From positions 3,129,060-3,193,059 of the forward strand of contig OX359247.1 of assembly GCA_947179485.1 (NCBI GenBank): 64,000 bases of DNA. The letters run 5' to 3'. Under the pieces are notes generated by a model. The model worked only from the letters and a program-made list of their open reading frames with translations. It was not told where the DNA came from and searched no databases. Shown here piece after piece: positions 56,201-64,000 of the stretch (its first letter is position 1; every line of letters begins with the position of its first letter). The position numbers and the translations under genes were made by a program. This DNA comes from Allacma fusca. Lineage: Eukaryota; Arthropoda; Collembola; Symphypleona; Sminthuridae.

Positions 56201-59200
56201 TGATCTAATGGCATATTAGGAAACCTTTTGCATTACATGCGAAAATGTCATTCTAGGACTCATATGCACATATATTTTGAGTAATGCGTATTCATAAGTT
56301 GTATTTATAAGACATTTCAGGAGTGTACGTACACGCTATAAACCTCTTCAGAATTTATGTTGTTAAATAACTGCTCAATTATCCGATTCCGTATCAGCAT
56401 TGAATTATTTGGAAAGTGTCGTATAAATAGCGACGGTATTCATGTACCCCGGACCTTGATAACTGGAGTGTGATGAAAATGTTGTAGAGACTGAAGAGCT
56501 ACATATTAAAGATTTTATCTATTTGGCATTTAATTTGGCAATTATTGCTCTTGGCATATTCTTCTGACAAGTATTTTGAGCTATGAAAGGCAATGAAATG
56601 CGACTATCGATAATAATACCTACTGAATATCTAGTTTTTTTTTTTTTACTTTTACAAAGGGGCTACAGTTTTAAATATAAATATTACTAGTTTAATCTCT
56701 TGTGAGGTGCATGTGTATATATAATGGCGACAATTTAACATTCTTAATGGTTCTATTTCAACTTTGTAATTTGTCATTTCCTTGTCTTCTTCCTCTGTCT
56801 ACACAGTATATCTTACATTCCGTCGGGTGATGCCGAGGTTCATAAGCAGGCGTGTCTAATTCAGTTGTCTGCAGCTACTGCTGACGGTGTTGAAGTGTAC
56901 GAAGAAGAAAGGTAATTTGTTTCAGTGATTTTTTTTCTTCCCTCCTTTCTTTTTCTTTCTTTTCTTTTTTTTTTTTTTTTTACTTTGAAAGTGATTTACG
57001 TAAAAAGTCTCGGATTTCTCTATGTATATGGGTAGTCATTTAATACTTGTTATACATACTCATGTGGTTATATGTATTATCCATATAACCCTTTGGCCCG
57101 GAAGTTTGTAATGCGATTCTCAAGTGGGAAAATAATAAAGGAGTAGTTTCCGTTGGAGTGTTAGAGAGGAATTCGGTGGGTGTTTGAAAAATGACTGGGA
57201 TAAGAATCTGGACGGGAGTGAGTGGTGCGGTGTGATTAAGGAGCTGGGTTTTGTTTCTAGATTGGATCGCGTGAGTACCCGAACTCCAGCTGATGGAGAA
57301 GAGTCCACAGACGAGCCCATCGGTGGTGGAGTGACGACAGTGACTTCCTCACCCTCATCCTCCTCCTCAGCGGGTCCAATCAGTGGACGCTCCCAAGTTG
57401 GTCCAAATCAGGTTGGTAGCAGTGGAGGTAGTAGTGTGAAACGGGACCAAAGCCTAGGAGGTTCTCCTCCATCCAGCGTATCCTCACCAAAGAGTGTACT
57501 CAGTGCTAACTTAAGCCCACCAAAACATATTGAGACAAGTACAGTATACATTAATACATCCGAACATCACTTGACCCAACCACCCCAGCCACAAATACAG
57601 AAACGAGTCGTAACTCATGTAACTATATTTCCTTCACCACCGCCGGAAGTAGCCCAAGTTGTCCCAGTTGTGAAACGAAGTACTGTGAGTGCTAGTAGTA
57701 ATAGTGTTAGCAGTACTAGTAGTGTTCCAACTACTACTGCTCCTCCTGCTACATCTTCTGCCTCTCCCCCTATAGCCACTGCAGCTCGAGATTCTAGTAC
57801 AGTAGGATCACCGCCGGAATCTGTAGCCGTGACGGGAACAGCAAGTGCAACAGCGGCTGCAAGCCTAGCATCTCCAACATCAGTGTCTAATAAATCTTCA
57901 GCTGTCACCCGTTCCAATAGTGGGGACGGGAGCTTTTGTGAGGAAAATACTAATAATAGTGGAACCGTCGTGGTGAGGGAGAGTCATAGGAGAGCATCCG
58001 AGTCCGCCGACTTTGTAGATGAGCAACAATCTGAGTCCGCTGTCGTAGTTGCGGCTGCCACTACTACCACCACCACTTCCACGACTCGTGTAGTTAGTAC
58101 TTTGAGAATCGATCCGGAGAAAGTAGGGGAAAGCATACTAGCAGGTAGTGGCAGTACAACTCCAGTGACTCAGCCCGGAGTTCAGGAGGATAGCAGTATG
58201 GTCGGCGTCACAAACTCTGAACGGGAGTATCATGCTCCCGTGTCCGCAAAATCGTCCCAAGGTATCAGCAGCTCAGAAGATAGTGCTCTTCTTTTGGCAA
58301 AACACTGGGGACCTGAGAGACTTGTGGAAGTGCTCAAAGAGCCTGCCAAAAGTTTGGGAATCAGTATCGTCGGAGGAAAAGTACGGTCATTAATTTTGCT
58401 TCCTGTATTTTCTCATTAATCTCTGATACTTAACAGTTTTCGCTCCGGGTGCATGCCCTTGTAGTTTTGCAAAGTGATACTGATGAGTATCTAGAGTGCT
58501 TTCATTTTCACTCTGTATGTATGTATTTGATAGGGTTACCTCTTTCAGTATCTACCTTTAGTTTTACTGTATTGAGGTTACTGTAAAGTAATTTATTGAA
58601 GTGTAGTCTACGTGATTTAAGGTTAGTAATAATTACATGCTATTCAGATTCTAACTTGTTCTACTTTTCCTGTAGGTTGACCTGTACAACGCGGGTCCAG
58701 ATAGTGGATCTGCAATTTCGGGGATTTTTATCAAGAACGTTCTTGCCAACAGTCCTGCTGGTCGTACTGGTCAACTCAAGGTTTACTACTAATTTTATAA
58801 AAGTCTTTTTGTGTGGGCTAAATTTATTAAGAGAGCATCTCTGTAATTGAATCACACATGAGGACACACTATTTGGTGGGATTTCAGACAGGGGATCGAA
58901 TCTTGGCTGTGGATGACGTGGATCTGAGGTCGGCGAGTCATGAACGAGCCGTAGAAGTAATCCGTGCTGCTGGTAATCCCGTTAGATTTCTGGTCCAGAG
59001 TTTAGTCCAATGGGTAAGTCCCAACCTTTGATGGTACAATTTCTTTGCGGGAAAGTTTTTCAGGGTATTTAAAAGTCAGATAGAATTTTGGATTGTCAAG
59101 ATATTAGTTTATCGAGTTGGACAGGAAAAATAGCATTAGTGCTAAGTCTGCGTCTCTCTGGCACATTTCGCAACTTGCGCACCTTTTTTTCTACTAAAGT

Positions 59201-60055
59201 TATGTGTTTTTGTGTGGAAAGGACTATTGCTGCTTTTGGAATTGCGACAGTTCAAGCTACGCTTAATTTTCATTGAAATTTCCTCTTTACCTATTAATCT
59301 GACACTAACTAATCGTGGTTTGGGGCGCTTTTCGAGTTGAAGCAACTTAAGAAATTAATCTTTAAGGAATGAAGCATATATAATAAGGACGGAGTAAACC
59401 AGTTGTGTTTGTCTTGCTAAAATTCATTGAAACACATATGTGTGGACTTTTTACAGTATTAATATTATCTCTGACGTTGTGAGTAAAGTAACCGTGTACT
59501 TAACTGAACTGAAATCTGTAACGCTTTACGGTGATGGGTTTTCTCTGTCTTCTTTCGCATTCCTTTTTCTAGTCTGACGCTTTGGGGGTGAGTATTGATG
59601 AGTCGGAGACTTCCAAGTCTGAAGAGACAGACACTCATACAACCACACGCTCACAGTCCCAGTCCCAATCCCGGCAGTCCGAAAAATCGACTAGTTCCCG
59701 GACAAAATCAGAGACTACCACGACTTCGACTACTGATACTTCCGAAACGACTTCCTCTACTACTCGCACTGTGACTGGTACCGGAACCTCTAGCACTGGA
59801 ACTTGTAGTAGTAATACGGAGAACGGTAAACATTCCGGAAGTAGTCAGAGTGAAACAATGAGCTCGAGTACTACGGATGGAAATTACCCGAGTCAACGTA
59901 AGAGGTCAAGTGTGAATATTGAGAAAGGCAACGAGTCTGATGAAGGAGTTGAGAATGAATTCCAACGTGCCATGTCCCCTGACGATGGACTTTTACCACC
60001 AACTGCACCTGCACCCGTTTCACCCGCTCGCACGCCCAGTCCCGAACTCATTCAG
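37545..60055 (+). CDS. Patj: Patj/MUPP1-family multi-PDZ polarity scaffold, partial (16 exons, both ends missing)
   Basis: Join of exons 37545-37717, 38944-39038, 39878-40442, 45047-45138, 47630-47749, 49023-49112, 50133-50525, 50918-51079, 51524-52015, 52155-52274, 53962-54353, 56807-56911, 57261-58380, 58676-58780, 58888-59013 and 59573-60055. All junctions are AG/GT and every phase matches, giving 1544 codons without a stop. Residues counted from 37546: half PDZ1 1-45, PDZ2 97-177, PDZ3 256-339, PDZ4 449-540, PDZ5 624-709, PDZ6 821-903, PDZ7 1287-1381. Each domain corresponds in order to PDZ1-7 of MUPP1/PATJ, with carboxylate-binding loops GLGF, GLGI, GLGI, GLGF, QLGM and SLGI for PDZ2-7. 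Known family role: cytoplasmic scaffold at the apical junction, part of the Crumbs-Pals1/Stardust-Patj complex. The L27 domain and first half of PDZ1 are missing on the left, PDZ8 onward on the right. The family call is secure; exact ends of a few exons with weak donors are inferred. Confidence 0.93.
37718..38943 (+). other. Intron a-b of Patj with two CT microsatellites
   Basis: GTGAGT to CAG. CT runs lie at 37750-37790 (continuing with interruptions to 37811) and 38225-38251. The first starts close to the 5' splice site. A minus-strand frame over the repeat is an artefact. No other feature seen. Confidence 0.85.
38944..39038 (+). CDS. Patj: Patj exon b: short PDZ1-PDZ2 linker exon
   Basis: A 95-nt exon between a good acceptor (ATTTGCAG) and a good donor (GTAAGT at 39039). 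It was found because exon a leaves phase 1 while exon c needs phase 0; this exon converts one to the other without a stop. It reads [15 protein letters not shown], then a Ser/Pro-rich stretch, then GSDMV, which runs straight into [10 protein letters not shown] of the next exon. An SDMV-like end before the PDZ2 block fits arthropod Patj as I remember it. The region is poorly conserved, so support is mainly phase and splice sites. Confidence 0.78.
39039..39877 (+). other. Intron b-c of Patj
   Basis: GTAAGT to CAG, 839 nt. Nothing else recognised. Confidence 0.8.
39878..40442 (+). CDS. Patj: Patj exon c: complete PDZ2 and start of PDZ3
   Basis: The acceptor CCAACAG precedes 39878. PDZ2 runs from [18 protein letters not shown] through [17 protein letters not shown] to [12 protein letters not shown] (residues 97-177). 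It carries Glu (SEQVAAVL) where class I domains have His. A linker with [11 protein letters not shown] follows, then PDZ3 begins at [20 protein letters not shown]. The exon ends after ...VCEK plus one base. The donor GTTCAT is weak, but the phase and protein ([14 protein letters not shown]) fit the exon at 45047. Reading through instead meets a stop within about 10 codons. Confidence 0.94.
40443..45046 (+). other. Intron c-d of Patj, 4.6 kb
   Basis: Weak donor GTTCAT, acceptor TTTCAG. It splits PDZ3. It holds a short (CAT)n/(CAG)n run at 41781-41808 and ordinary AT-rich sequence. None of the open frames resembles a protein. No CT/GA tract like those of the first 38 kb is present. Confidence 0.85.
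45047..45138 (+). CDS. Patj: Patj exon d: middle of PDZ3
   Basis: The acceptor AATTTCAG precedes 45047, the donor GTATGT starts at 45139. Two bases complete the Glu split from exon c, then [20 protein letters not shown] and [10 protein letters not shown]. This covers beta-B to beta-D of PDZ3 and ends before the usual [10 protein letters not shown] block, supplied by the next exon. The 4.6-kb intron before it is the longest between recognised exons. Confidence 0.94.
45139..47629 (+). other. Intron d-e of Patj
   Basis: GTATGT to CAG, 2491 nt, AT-rich. A short (GCCGT)n run lies near 46913-46925. Nothing else recognised. Confidence 0.85.
47630..47749 (+). CDS. Patj: Patj exon e: end of PDZ3
   Basis: The acceptor GTGTTCAG precedes 47630; donor CAG|GTAAAT. 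It reads [20 protein letters not shown], then [12 protein letters not shown], then HHGSKYDQ. The alpha-B helix starts with His (NHEAVEVL), so PDZ3 should bind class I tails. The DGQ/TNLQGFTN-type block is highly conserved in PDZ3 of the family, so this exon fixes the domain order firmly. Confidence 0.94.
47750..49022 (+). other. Intron e-f of Patj
   Basis: GTAAAT to TAG, 1273 nt. Nothing else recognised. Confidence 0.78.
49023..49112 (+). CDS. Patj: Patj exon f: linker after PDZ3
   Basis: A 90-nt, phase-0 exon between TTTTTAG and donor GTACGT. It reads [20 protein letters not shown] then [10 protein letters not shown], a Ser/Pro-rich linker. It follows exon e smoothly (KYDQ-LQSAI, resembling the start of the PDZ3-PDZ4 linker in insect Patj as I recall it) and leads in phase into exon g. 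There is little conserved sequence, so it rests on open frame, splice sites and position. Confidence 0.8.
49113..50132 (+). other. Intron f-g of Patj
   Basis: GTACGT to CAG, 1020 nt. A potential acceptor before 49501 opens a frame that stops after eight codons, so no extra exon is proposed. Confidence 0.78.
50133..50525 (+). CDS. Patj: Patj exon g: acidic linker and first two thirds of PDZ4
   Basis: The acceptor AATTTCAG precedes 50133. A strongly acidic stretch ([11 protein letters not shown], residues about 392-402) is followed by [10 protein letters not shown], then the conserved helix [11 protein letters not shown] that precedes PDZ4 in this family. PDZ4 starts at [10 protein letters not shown] with loop [20 protein letters not shown], then [20 protein letters not shown] and LLSGDELLE. 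The HHYIRS block is a hallmark of PDZ4 in MUPP1/PATJ. The donor is GAG|GTAAAA. Usual extended PDZ start codons do not apply; this is an internal exon. Confidence 0.95.
50526..50917 (+). other. Intron g-h of Patj
   Basis: GTAAAA to TAG, 392 nt, splits PDZ4. Nothing else recognised. Confidence 0.9.
50918..51079 (+). CDS. Patj: Patj exon h: end of PDZ4
   Basis: The acceptor CTTTTAG precedes 50918, the donor GTAAGA follows at 51080. It reads [20 protein letters not shown], then [12 protein letters not shown], closing PDZ4; His opens the alpha-B helix (NHVEVV), so class I binding is expected. A Pro-rich, basic linker ([17 protein letters not shown]) follows. Another open frame over the same bases is a shadow: only this one continues the protein across both junctions. 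Confidence 0.94.
51080..51523 (+). other. Intron h-i of Patj
   Basis: GTAAGA to TAG, 444 nt. Nothing else recognised. Confidence 0.9.
51524..52015 (+). CDS. Patj: Patj exon i: linker and complete PDZ5
   Basis: The acceptor TTTTTTAG precedes 51524. The linker [20 protein letters not shown] is followed by [10 protein letters not shown] and [18 protein letters not shown], which I recall as typical of insect Patj. PDZ5 starts at [20 protein letters not shown] and includes [40 protein letters not shown] and VRIAVAKPL (residues 624-709). Asp (SLDQAV) stands where class I domains carry His, as in vertebrate PDZ5. The donor is GAG|GTACAA. Confidence 0.96.
52155..52274 (+). CDS. Patj: Patj exon j: proline-rich linker after PDZ5
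   Basis: A 120-nt, phase-0 exon, acceptor TTATGTAG, donor CAA|GTAAAA, preceded by a short 139-nt intron. It reads [20 protein letters not shown] then [20 protein letters not shown]. The Pro-rich run could be an SH3- or EVH1-type ligand (inference only). If the donor is not used, the frame runs on for 18 codons to TAG at 52329, which would end a shorter protein after PDZ5. Confidence 0.82.
52275..53961 (+). other. Intron j-k of Patj, with a possible alternative 3' end
   Basis: GTAAAA to AAG, 1687 nt. Read through in frame from exon j, it gives 18 codons and TAG at 52329. AATAAA occurs at 52927, 53094 and 53176, the last followed by a GT-rich stretch near 53199-53215. These could form a short-transcript 3' UTR, but AATAAA is common in AT-rich DNA. 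Confidence 0.7.
53962..54353 (+). CDS. Patj: Patj exon k: linker and most of PDZ6
   Basis: The acceptor GCTAAAG precedes 53962; donor AG|GTAATA. A Ser/Thr-rich linker leads to PDZ6 at [20 protein letters not shown], then [20 protein letters not shown] and [24 protein letters not shown]1 PDZ6 has the same layout (SLGMTV... DGRIAIGDCILSINEES, from memory). The helix starts with Ser (SNSQVKAIL), not His. The last beta strand is missing here and is supplied by the exon at 56807. Confidence 0.93.
54354..56806 (+). other. Intron k-l of Patj
   Basis: GTAATA to CAG, 2453 nt, splits PDZ6. Acceptor-like sites before 54643 and 54978 were tested and rejected. No other feature recognised. Confidence 0.8.
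56807..56911 (+). CDS. Patj: Patj exon l: last strand of PDZ6 and linker
   Basis: The acceptor CTACACAG follows a long pyrimidine tract; donor AG|GTAATT. Phase 2 in and out. Joined to exon k it gives [18 protein letters not shown], matching the IKITYVPAEH type end of PDZ6 in MUPP1. It then reads [18 protein letters not shown]. Two other acceptor-like sites in the preceding intron (before 54643 and 54978) give stops or wrong phase. Confidence 0.87.
56912..57260 (+). other. Intron l-m of Patj
   Basis: GTAATT to TAG, 349 nt. It begins with a long T/C-rich stretch at 56929-56981. The open frame of exon m extends leftwards into it to 57184 but lacks conserved sequence there. Confidence 0.82.
57261..58380 (+). 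CDS. Patj: Patj exon m: very long Ser/Thr-rich linker and first strands of PDZ7
   Basis: A 1120-nt exon after TTTCTAG, open throughout in the phase required by exon l. Residues about 934-1286 are low complexity, rich in Ser, Thr, Val, Ala and Pro with runs such as SSSSS and [11 protein letters not shown], and no recognisable domain. PDZ7 opens at [20 protein letters not shown], very close to [18 protein letters not shown] of MUPP1. The donor is AAA|GTACGG. The linker is much longer than the vertebrate PDZ6-PDZ7 spacer as I remember it. The exon begins with ATTGGATCGC followed by a perfect GTGAGT, a possible internal donor. Likely disordered and phosphorylatable (inference). Confidence 0.9.
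58676..58780 (+). CDS. Patj: Patj exon n: middle of PDZ7
   Basis: The acceptor CCTGTAG precedes 58676; donor AAG|GTTTAC is weak but fits the phase. It reads [20 protein letters not shown] then [15 protein letters not shown]. The [15 protein letters not shown] pattern is the centre of PDZ7 in MUPP1/PATJ. The introns on both sides are short (295 and 107 nt). Confidence 0.94.
58888..59013 (+). CDS. Patj: Patj exon o: end of PDZ7
   Basis: The acceptor GATTTCAG precedes 58888; donor TGG|GTAAGT. It reads [20 protein letters not shown], then [20 protein letters not shown]. The GD-I-VD--DLR-ASHE-AVE-IR-AGNPV pattern is diagnostic of PDZ7. His opens the alpha-B helix (SHERAV), so class I binding is expected. 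Confidence 0.95.
59014..59572 (+). other. Intron o-p of Patj
   Basis: GTAAGT to TAG, 559 nt. Nothing else recognised. Confidence 0.8.
59573..60055 (+). CDS. Patj: Patj exon p: Ser/Thr-rich linker towards PDZ8
   Basis: The acceptor TTTTTCTAG precedes 59573. It is in phase with exon o and open for 161 codons. The first part is almost only Ser, Thr, Glu, Gln and Arg ([20 protein letters not shown]), the second part has [20 protein letters not shown] and a Pro-rich end [15 protein letters not shown] place the end at CAG|GTGCCA by analogy with linkers that lead into PDZ8; the donor is weak. Without it the frame runs to TAA at 60173-60175. A GTGAGT 15 nt into the exon could serve as an internal donor. 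No PDZ8 exon is seen afterwards. Confidence 0.78.
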
Positions 60056-63000
60056 GTGCCACAATATGCTCTTTCTCTGCTCTTTCAGTTTCGCTCATAT
60101 TTACCTCTTTCTGCTTTCAATCCTTTAAGTAGCAAAATGAAAGTATTCCTTCCCGCTATTATTTCAGTTCACTAATATGTAACTACACGTAGAATAGATG
60201 GTTTATTTTAACTTTCTTTTTTTTCTTTCTCTCTCTCTCTCTTCACCCTCTCTTTCTCTTTTGCTTAAATATAATACGTATGTACTTACATGTAATTAAA
60301 TCAAGGATTCATTCCGTTAGTGATTTTGTTGTTCGTTTGTTAAGGCTTGATTTTGTTCTTTTGAAATTTACCTAAATAACTTTTGAGCTTTTCGCATAAA
60401 TTAAGTTACTATAATCATAATAATTACACCTAGTTTTTATTTACGGTATGTAGTCATTTCTATATATATGATATCATTCCGCGTTCTACATGCCTGTATT
60501 CACTCAGTCATGTGTACTTACTTACCTATATCTGTTTGACTGGCTAATGGCATTAAAGGTTTTTCCACTGACGTCAAACTGACATATATAACATTAGCAT
60601 TGCATTAACCTTAGCTGTCTACAGTCTCTCACAGTGAAGTCTTACCACTAGAATTAGACTGGTCTTCACTGTAGAATTTGTTACTCCATTGAGTAGGTCT
60701 CTAAACTGTTAGTCAGCGTAAATCGTAAATGTTCTCTTCTGTGCCGCCATGTTGTCTCAGTTGTGTTTGAATATTTTTTGTTTTTGTATTTATTACTTTC
60801 TTAATTATATGCTTGAGTTGGTTAATATTAGAATCGCATTTTTATGAACTAATACCTGGTTTTATGATAGCGGTTCCTTGTACTTCTATTATTCGTGTAT
60901 CTTGTCCAATAGTCTCCAACTCACGGCATACTCACAATTACACCCCGTGGCCTTAATACTGGACTCCCTTCATTTTCCATATATATTTGTATAAATTATT
61001 CCTCCTGGCTTGACAACTATGACGTGCATACTTGTCAATATAAGTAATAAAACTAATTATAAATGTAATGACTAACTTTCCCGGTGGAATAGATTTGAGG
61101 CAATTTCTGTAGTAATTAAGTAAAAGGCGTGTAAGTAAATGTGAGCAAGGAGCATGAGAAGGTAGTTACTATTGGGAAGATTTTTTGTGGGTCTAATGTG
61201 TGTATGTATGTCCTTGCATTCAATTTTTATATGGAAATGACTTACCCCTTTGGATTGCTATGGGTTGCTTTTATTAGTGCTCGTAATAATATCCGTGTTA
61301 ATTTTAACGCTTGGTCCTTATTGCATGCTAATATCGCTAATGATATCTAACGATTTAGTTGAATAGCACGGTTTAGATTTCCTACGTTTTATCTGGCTAT
61401 AAGTACTACAGCATTGATCTGTTTGTAAGGTACGTGGGGTAAAGTGGGATTTTTTCTGTGGGAGTTACTTACCTACATATAATGTGCTATCTGGCCTATC
61501 ATGTCCAACCGTAATGATAATAATTACTGTACTTCCAGTTATTAGATGGTTATCACTGAGAAGGGAAAAAGTATAATAGTAATAACAGTTCTGAAGGAAT
61601 GGTTCCGTAATAAAATGAGGGCCGAATTTTCTCATAAAAAGTTCTGAATTCAATATTTGTTTCACGTGTTTTTACGCTAGTGCATTCTAAATTGCGTTAG
61701 ATACTATACTAAACTTGTTTGTTGATGTTGTAGATGCAAGGGTTTTGGTTTTAGAAGTGATCGTAGCCATGTGTGTTGTGAATAATCATGTATGATTATA
61801 TATTAATATATTAATTAATTAATTAAGTATCATAAACCACTTATTGACTGTTTCGACTTTCGACCATTAATAAAACTACCACTGATTCACTTTTGAATTA
61901 ACAAAACAGGCTGAAACTTAGACCGGTACAGATTTTCATTCATTATTTTTATGTTAATTACTCGTGTGATGTGTGACGCACGTATATTTATTTACCTTAT
62001 ATCTCCGACTTTAACATAACGCAGTATATCAAAATTCTCAGGTTTCATTTTGTAAATTTAATTTTGAAGCTTGAAATTTTTTATAGTATGTTAAAATAAT
62101 CAGCCGAAAAGTTTGTACTGGTCATTTTCAGTGGTAATAATAATAACTCCTTGAGTTAGTTTCTTCGTGCAGTTTTTTTTTGTTTAAAAAGCTTAAGAGT
62201 AACGATACGTGCTTTACGTGAACGTCCTTGGACTTTAATTATGATTGCAAAAAGTTAAGTTACTGAGAAGTATTTATTGAAATATTGCTGCACAATAGTT
62301 GCAAGATTTACTTGAGTATAGCACCGGAGTATTTCAAGAAAATACAATGAATGAAATGAATATTTTTTGATCAACTGGACGTAAGTATGTTTATACAATG
62401 TACAGCTGAGGCTGAATTTAAAGCTACAACTCTGTGTAACAAGATTTATAATAATAATAATTATTATTACTTTAATTTGCCTTTAGTATATTCTACAGCA
62501 GATACATGCATATTTACAAATATTTATGTATGTATATGCATGTATTCTCATGTAGTAGAATGTCTACAGAAGTATTCACTAGTTCAAGTCATGTCCCTAA
62601 TAGGGAAGAAATCTTGTGGCAGAAATACATTTATAATTACGTATATAATTAATTATGTTTGAAAATTTGTAAAGCAAAAGTATAGTGATATATCTATGTA
62701 TAAAAAAAATTACACGGGGAATTGATAGTGCTTGACTTTGACTGGCTTTAATGGGTTGGTTGATGGGAAAATCATATAATGATAATAATTATTTCGTTGC
62801 TGGATTTTCTGCAACATACACACACACAAAAACACGGTGATGTGATATGATGGTTTCGCACTAAATCTCATCCATTTGTCTTAATTATTACTACTTTCTT
62901 ATTTTAGTTTGAAGCGTTATTGTTCAACGCGCTCTGAGCTGGGGCTAGAAACTAGAGTCAAAATCATAAATTTTTATGGAATGGCTATTTATTATCATTT

Positions 63001-64000
63001 CTTGCTCGGAACTTGTTAGTTCACCATTTGCGTATGTATAACCTTTTTTCAATTTGATCTTTTCCCCTTTGTGGAATTTATTTTTTTGGGAACTGTAAGC
63101 ATATTTATCTGTATATATAGATATATATTGTATTTGTAGTACATTATTAAAAATATTTATCTCAAAATAGTACATGAGCTCAGAATTGCTGTAGATATTG
63201 CGGTTTAGTTTTCATAGGATCGACTTGTAATGATTAATATCAAAATAAGACAGCAACATATGCAAGGTTGTACATACCCAAACTGAAAGTATGTACAATT
63301 TTTTCTTTGCGAACGCAATATAGAATTAGAGTAGACTTTGAATGGCGTAAAGTAATTATTTTAAACCTATAGATACTTGTACCCCTTGTAGCTAATTATT
63401 CTAGATATTTGAAACTATAGCCTAGAGCAAGAAAGTATTTACACTTGTGAGTGATTACTACTATGCTCACATACTGTAGATAAGTGGAGTAATTACTCAA
63501 GTAGTTAAAATGATTTAAAAGTTGTTTTTAGAGTAGGATTGTTAGTCACATAAATTTGTTTTAAAAAAAAGACTAACTTTTTCACTGATGCAGTTGGCAT
63601 AGTTGGAGAAGGATTACTTATATGATTTATTTACCTGGCTAGTTGGAAAAAGAGACTTCCTATAGATGGAAAAAATCAGTTAATTGAAACTTGTACATAA
63701 CTATAGATACTTTAATCTCCCTGCTTTTGAATTTTGTTTAAGTTTCAGTTTTGTATTTTCTTGTGGATTTGATTTGTGCTTTGGATGCGTCTAGGCCATA
63801 TTGGGTTTTTTTCTTGTATGAGTGGCGTCTTGAAATATTTTAGGGAAAGGTTTACATGCTTCATTTCCAGTCATTAGTTTATTTTATTTCATGGCACAGA
63901 GGAGATCATCTATAATAAAGTATACGCAAGGAAATGCAAAATTTGTGTATGTCTTTTTTCAGCGTCAGTTTTTAAGCCTTAAATGTAATTATTATTTATT
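60056..64000 (+). other. Non-coding right end, probably intron before PDZ8
   Basis: No exon with PDZ8 or other conserved sequence was seen. Contents are AT-rich, with one short CT tract at 60230-60242 and several runs of AAT/ATT triplets. An acceptor-like site before 62911 opens a frame with a stop at the tenth codon. The last candidate acceptor, before 63963, is too close to the edge to judge. Confidence 0.65.

Noticed and set aside
57615-57917. 100-codon minus-strand frame inside the Ser/Thr-rich exon
   Set aside because: Antisense shadow of exon m; Leu/Val/Ala-rich simply because the sense strand is Ser/Thr/Ala-rich.
62911-62940. Acceptor TTTTAG and short frame as a PDZ8 exon
   Set aside because: Stop at the tenth codon and no PDZ8 sequence.
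1-64000. CRISPR arrays, operons, tRNA and rRNA genes, transposon proteins
   Set aside because: None seen. The tandem repeats are eukaryotic microsatellites, and no tRNA-like TTCGA loop with flanking stems or transposase/reverse transcriptase motif was noticed.

Overview
The window is eukaryotic genomic DNA, AT-leaning, full of dinucleotide microsatellites, with one recognisable gene on the + strand. The protein pieces join into a single multi-PDZ scaffold, the Patj (Pals1-associated tight junction protein / MUPP1, MPDZ / InaD-like) family. Linker motifs such as [14 protein letters not shown] and the LVKAKSDG / MWSS stretches look, from memory, closer to arthropod Patj than to vertebrate members. 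The dense CT/GA tracts and dispersed palindromes built on TACATATGTA recall caligid copepods (sea lice). I am fairly confident of an arthropod and only weakly confident of a copepod.

Layout. 1-37544: no recognisable coding exon on either strand. It holds many (CT)n/(GA)n, (GT)n and (AT)n tracts, perfect AT-rich palindromes, a 26-bp tandem repeat and one promoter-like patch near 2.3 kb. It is either 5' flank, a very large intron, or both. 37545-60055: sixteen coding exons (phase-checked at every junction; 4633 nt, giving 1544 whole codons plus one base) encode the second half of PDZ1, complete PDZ2 to PDZ7, and the linker heading towards PDZ8. 60056-64000: no coding exon seen; it is the start of the next intron, or 3' sequence if transcripts stop there.

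The gene is incomplete at both ends. The L27 domain and the first half of PDZ1 lie upstream and were not found. PDZ8 and anything later lie beyond the right edge. The family acts as an apical polarity scaffold of the Crumbs-Pals1/Stardust-Patj complex: each PDZ domain binds C-terminal tails of membrane or junction proteins, and the L27 domain (not seen) binds Pals1/Stardust. Points of interest are the vertebrate-like number of PDZ domains, two long Ser/Thr-rich linkers (a 383-residue one between PDZ6 and PDZ7), several places where intron retention would give a shorter protein, and a sharp drop in microsatellite density once the coding region begins.
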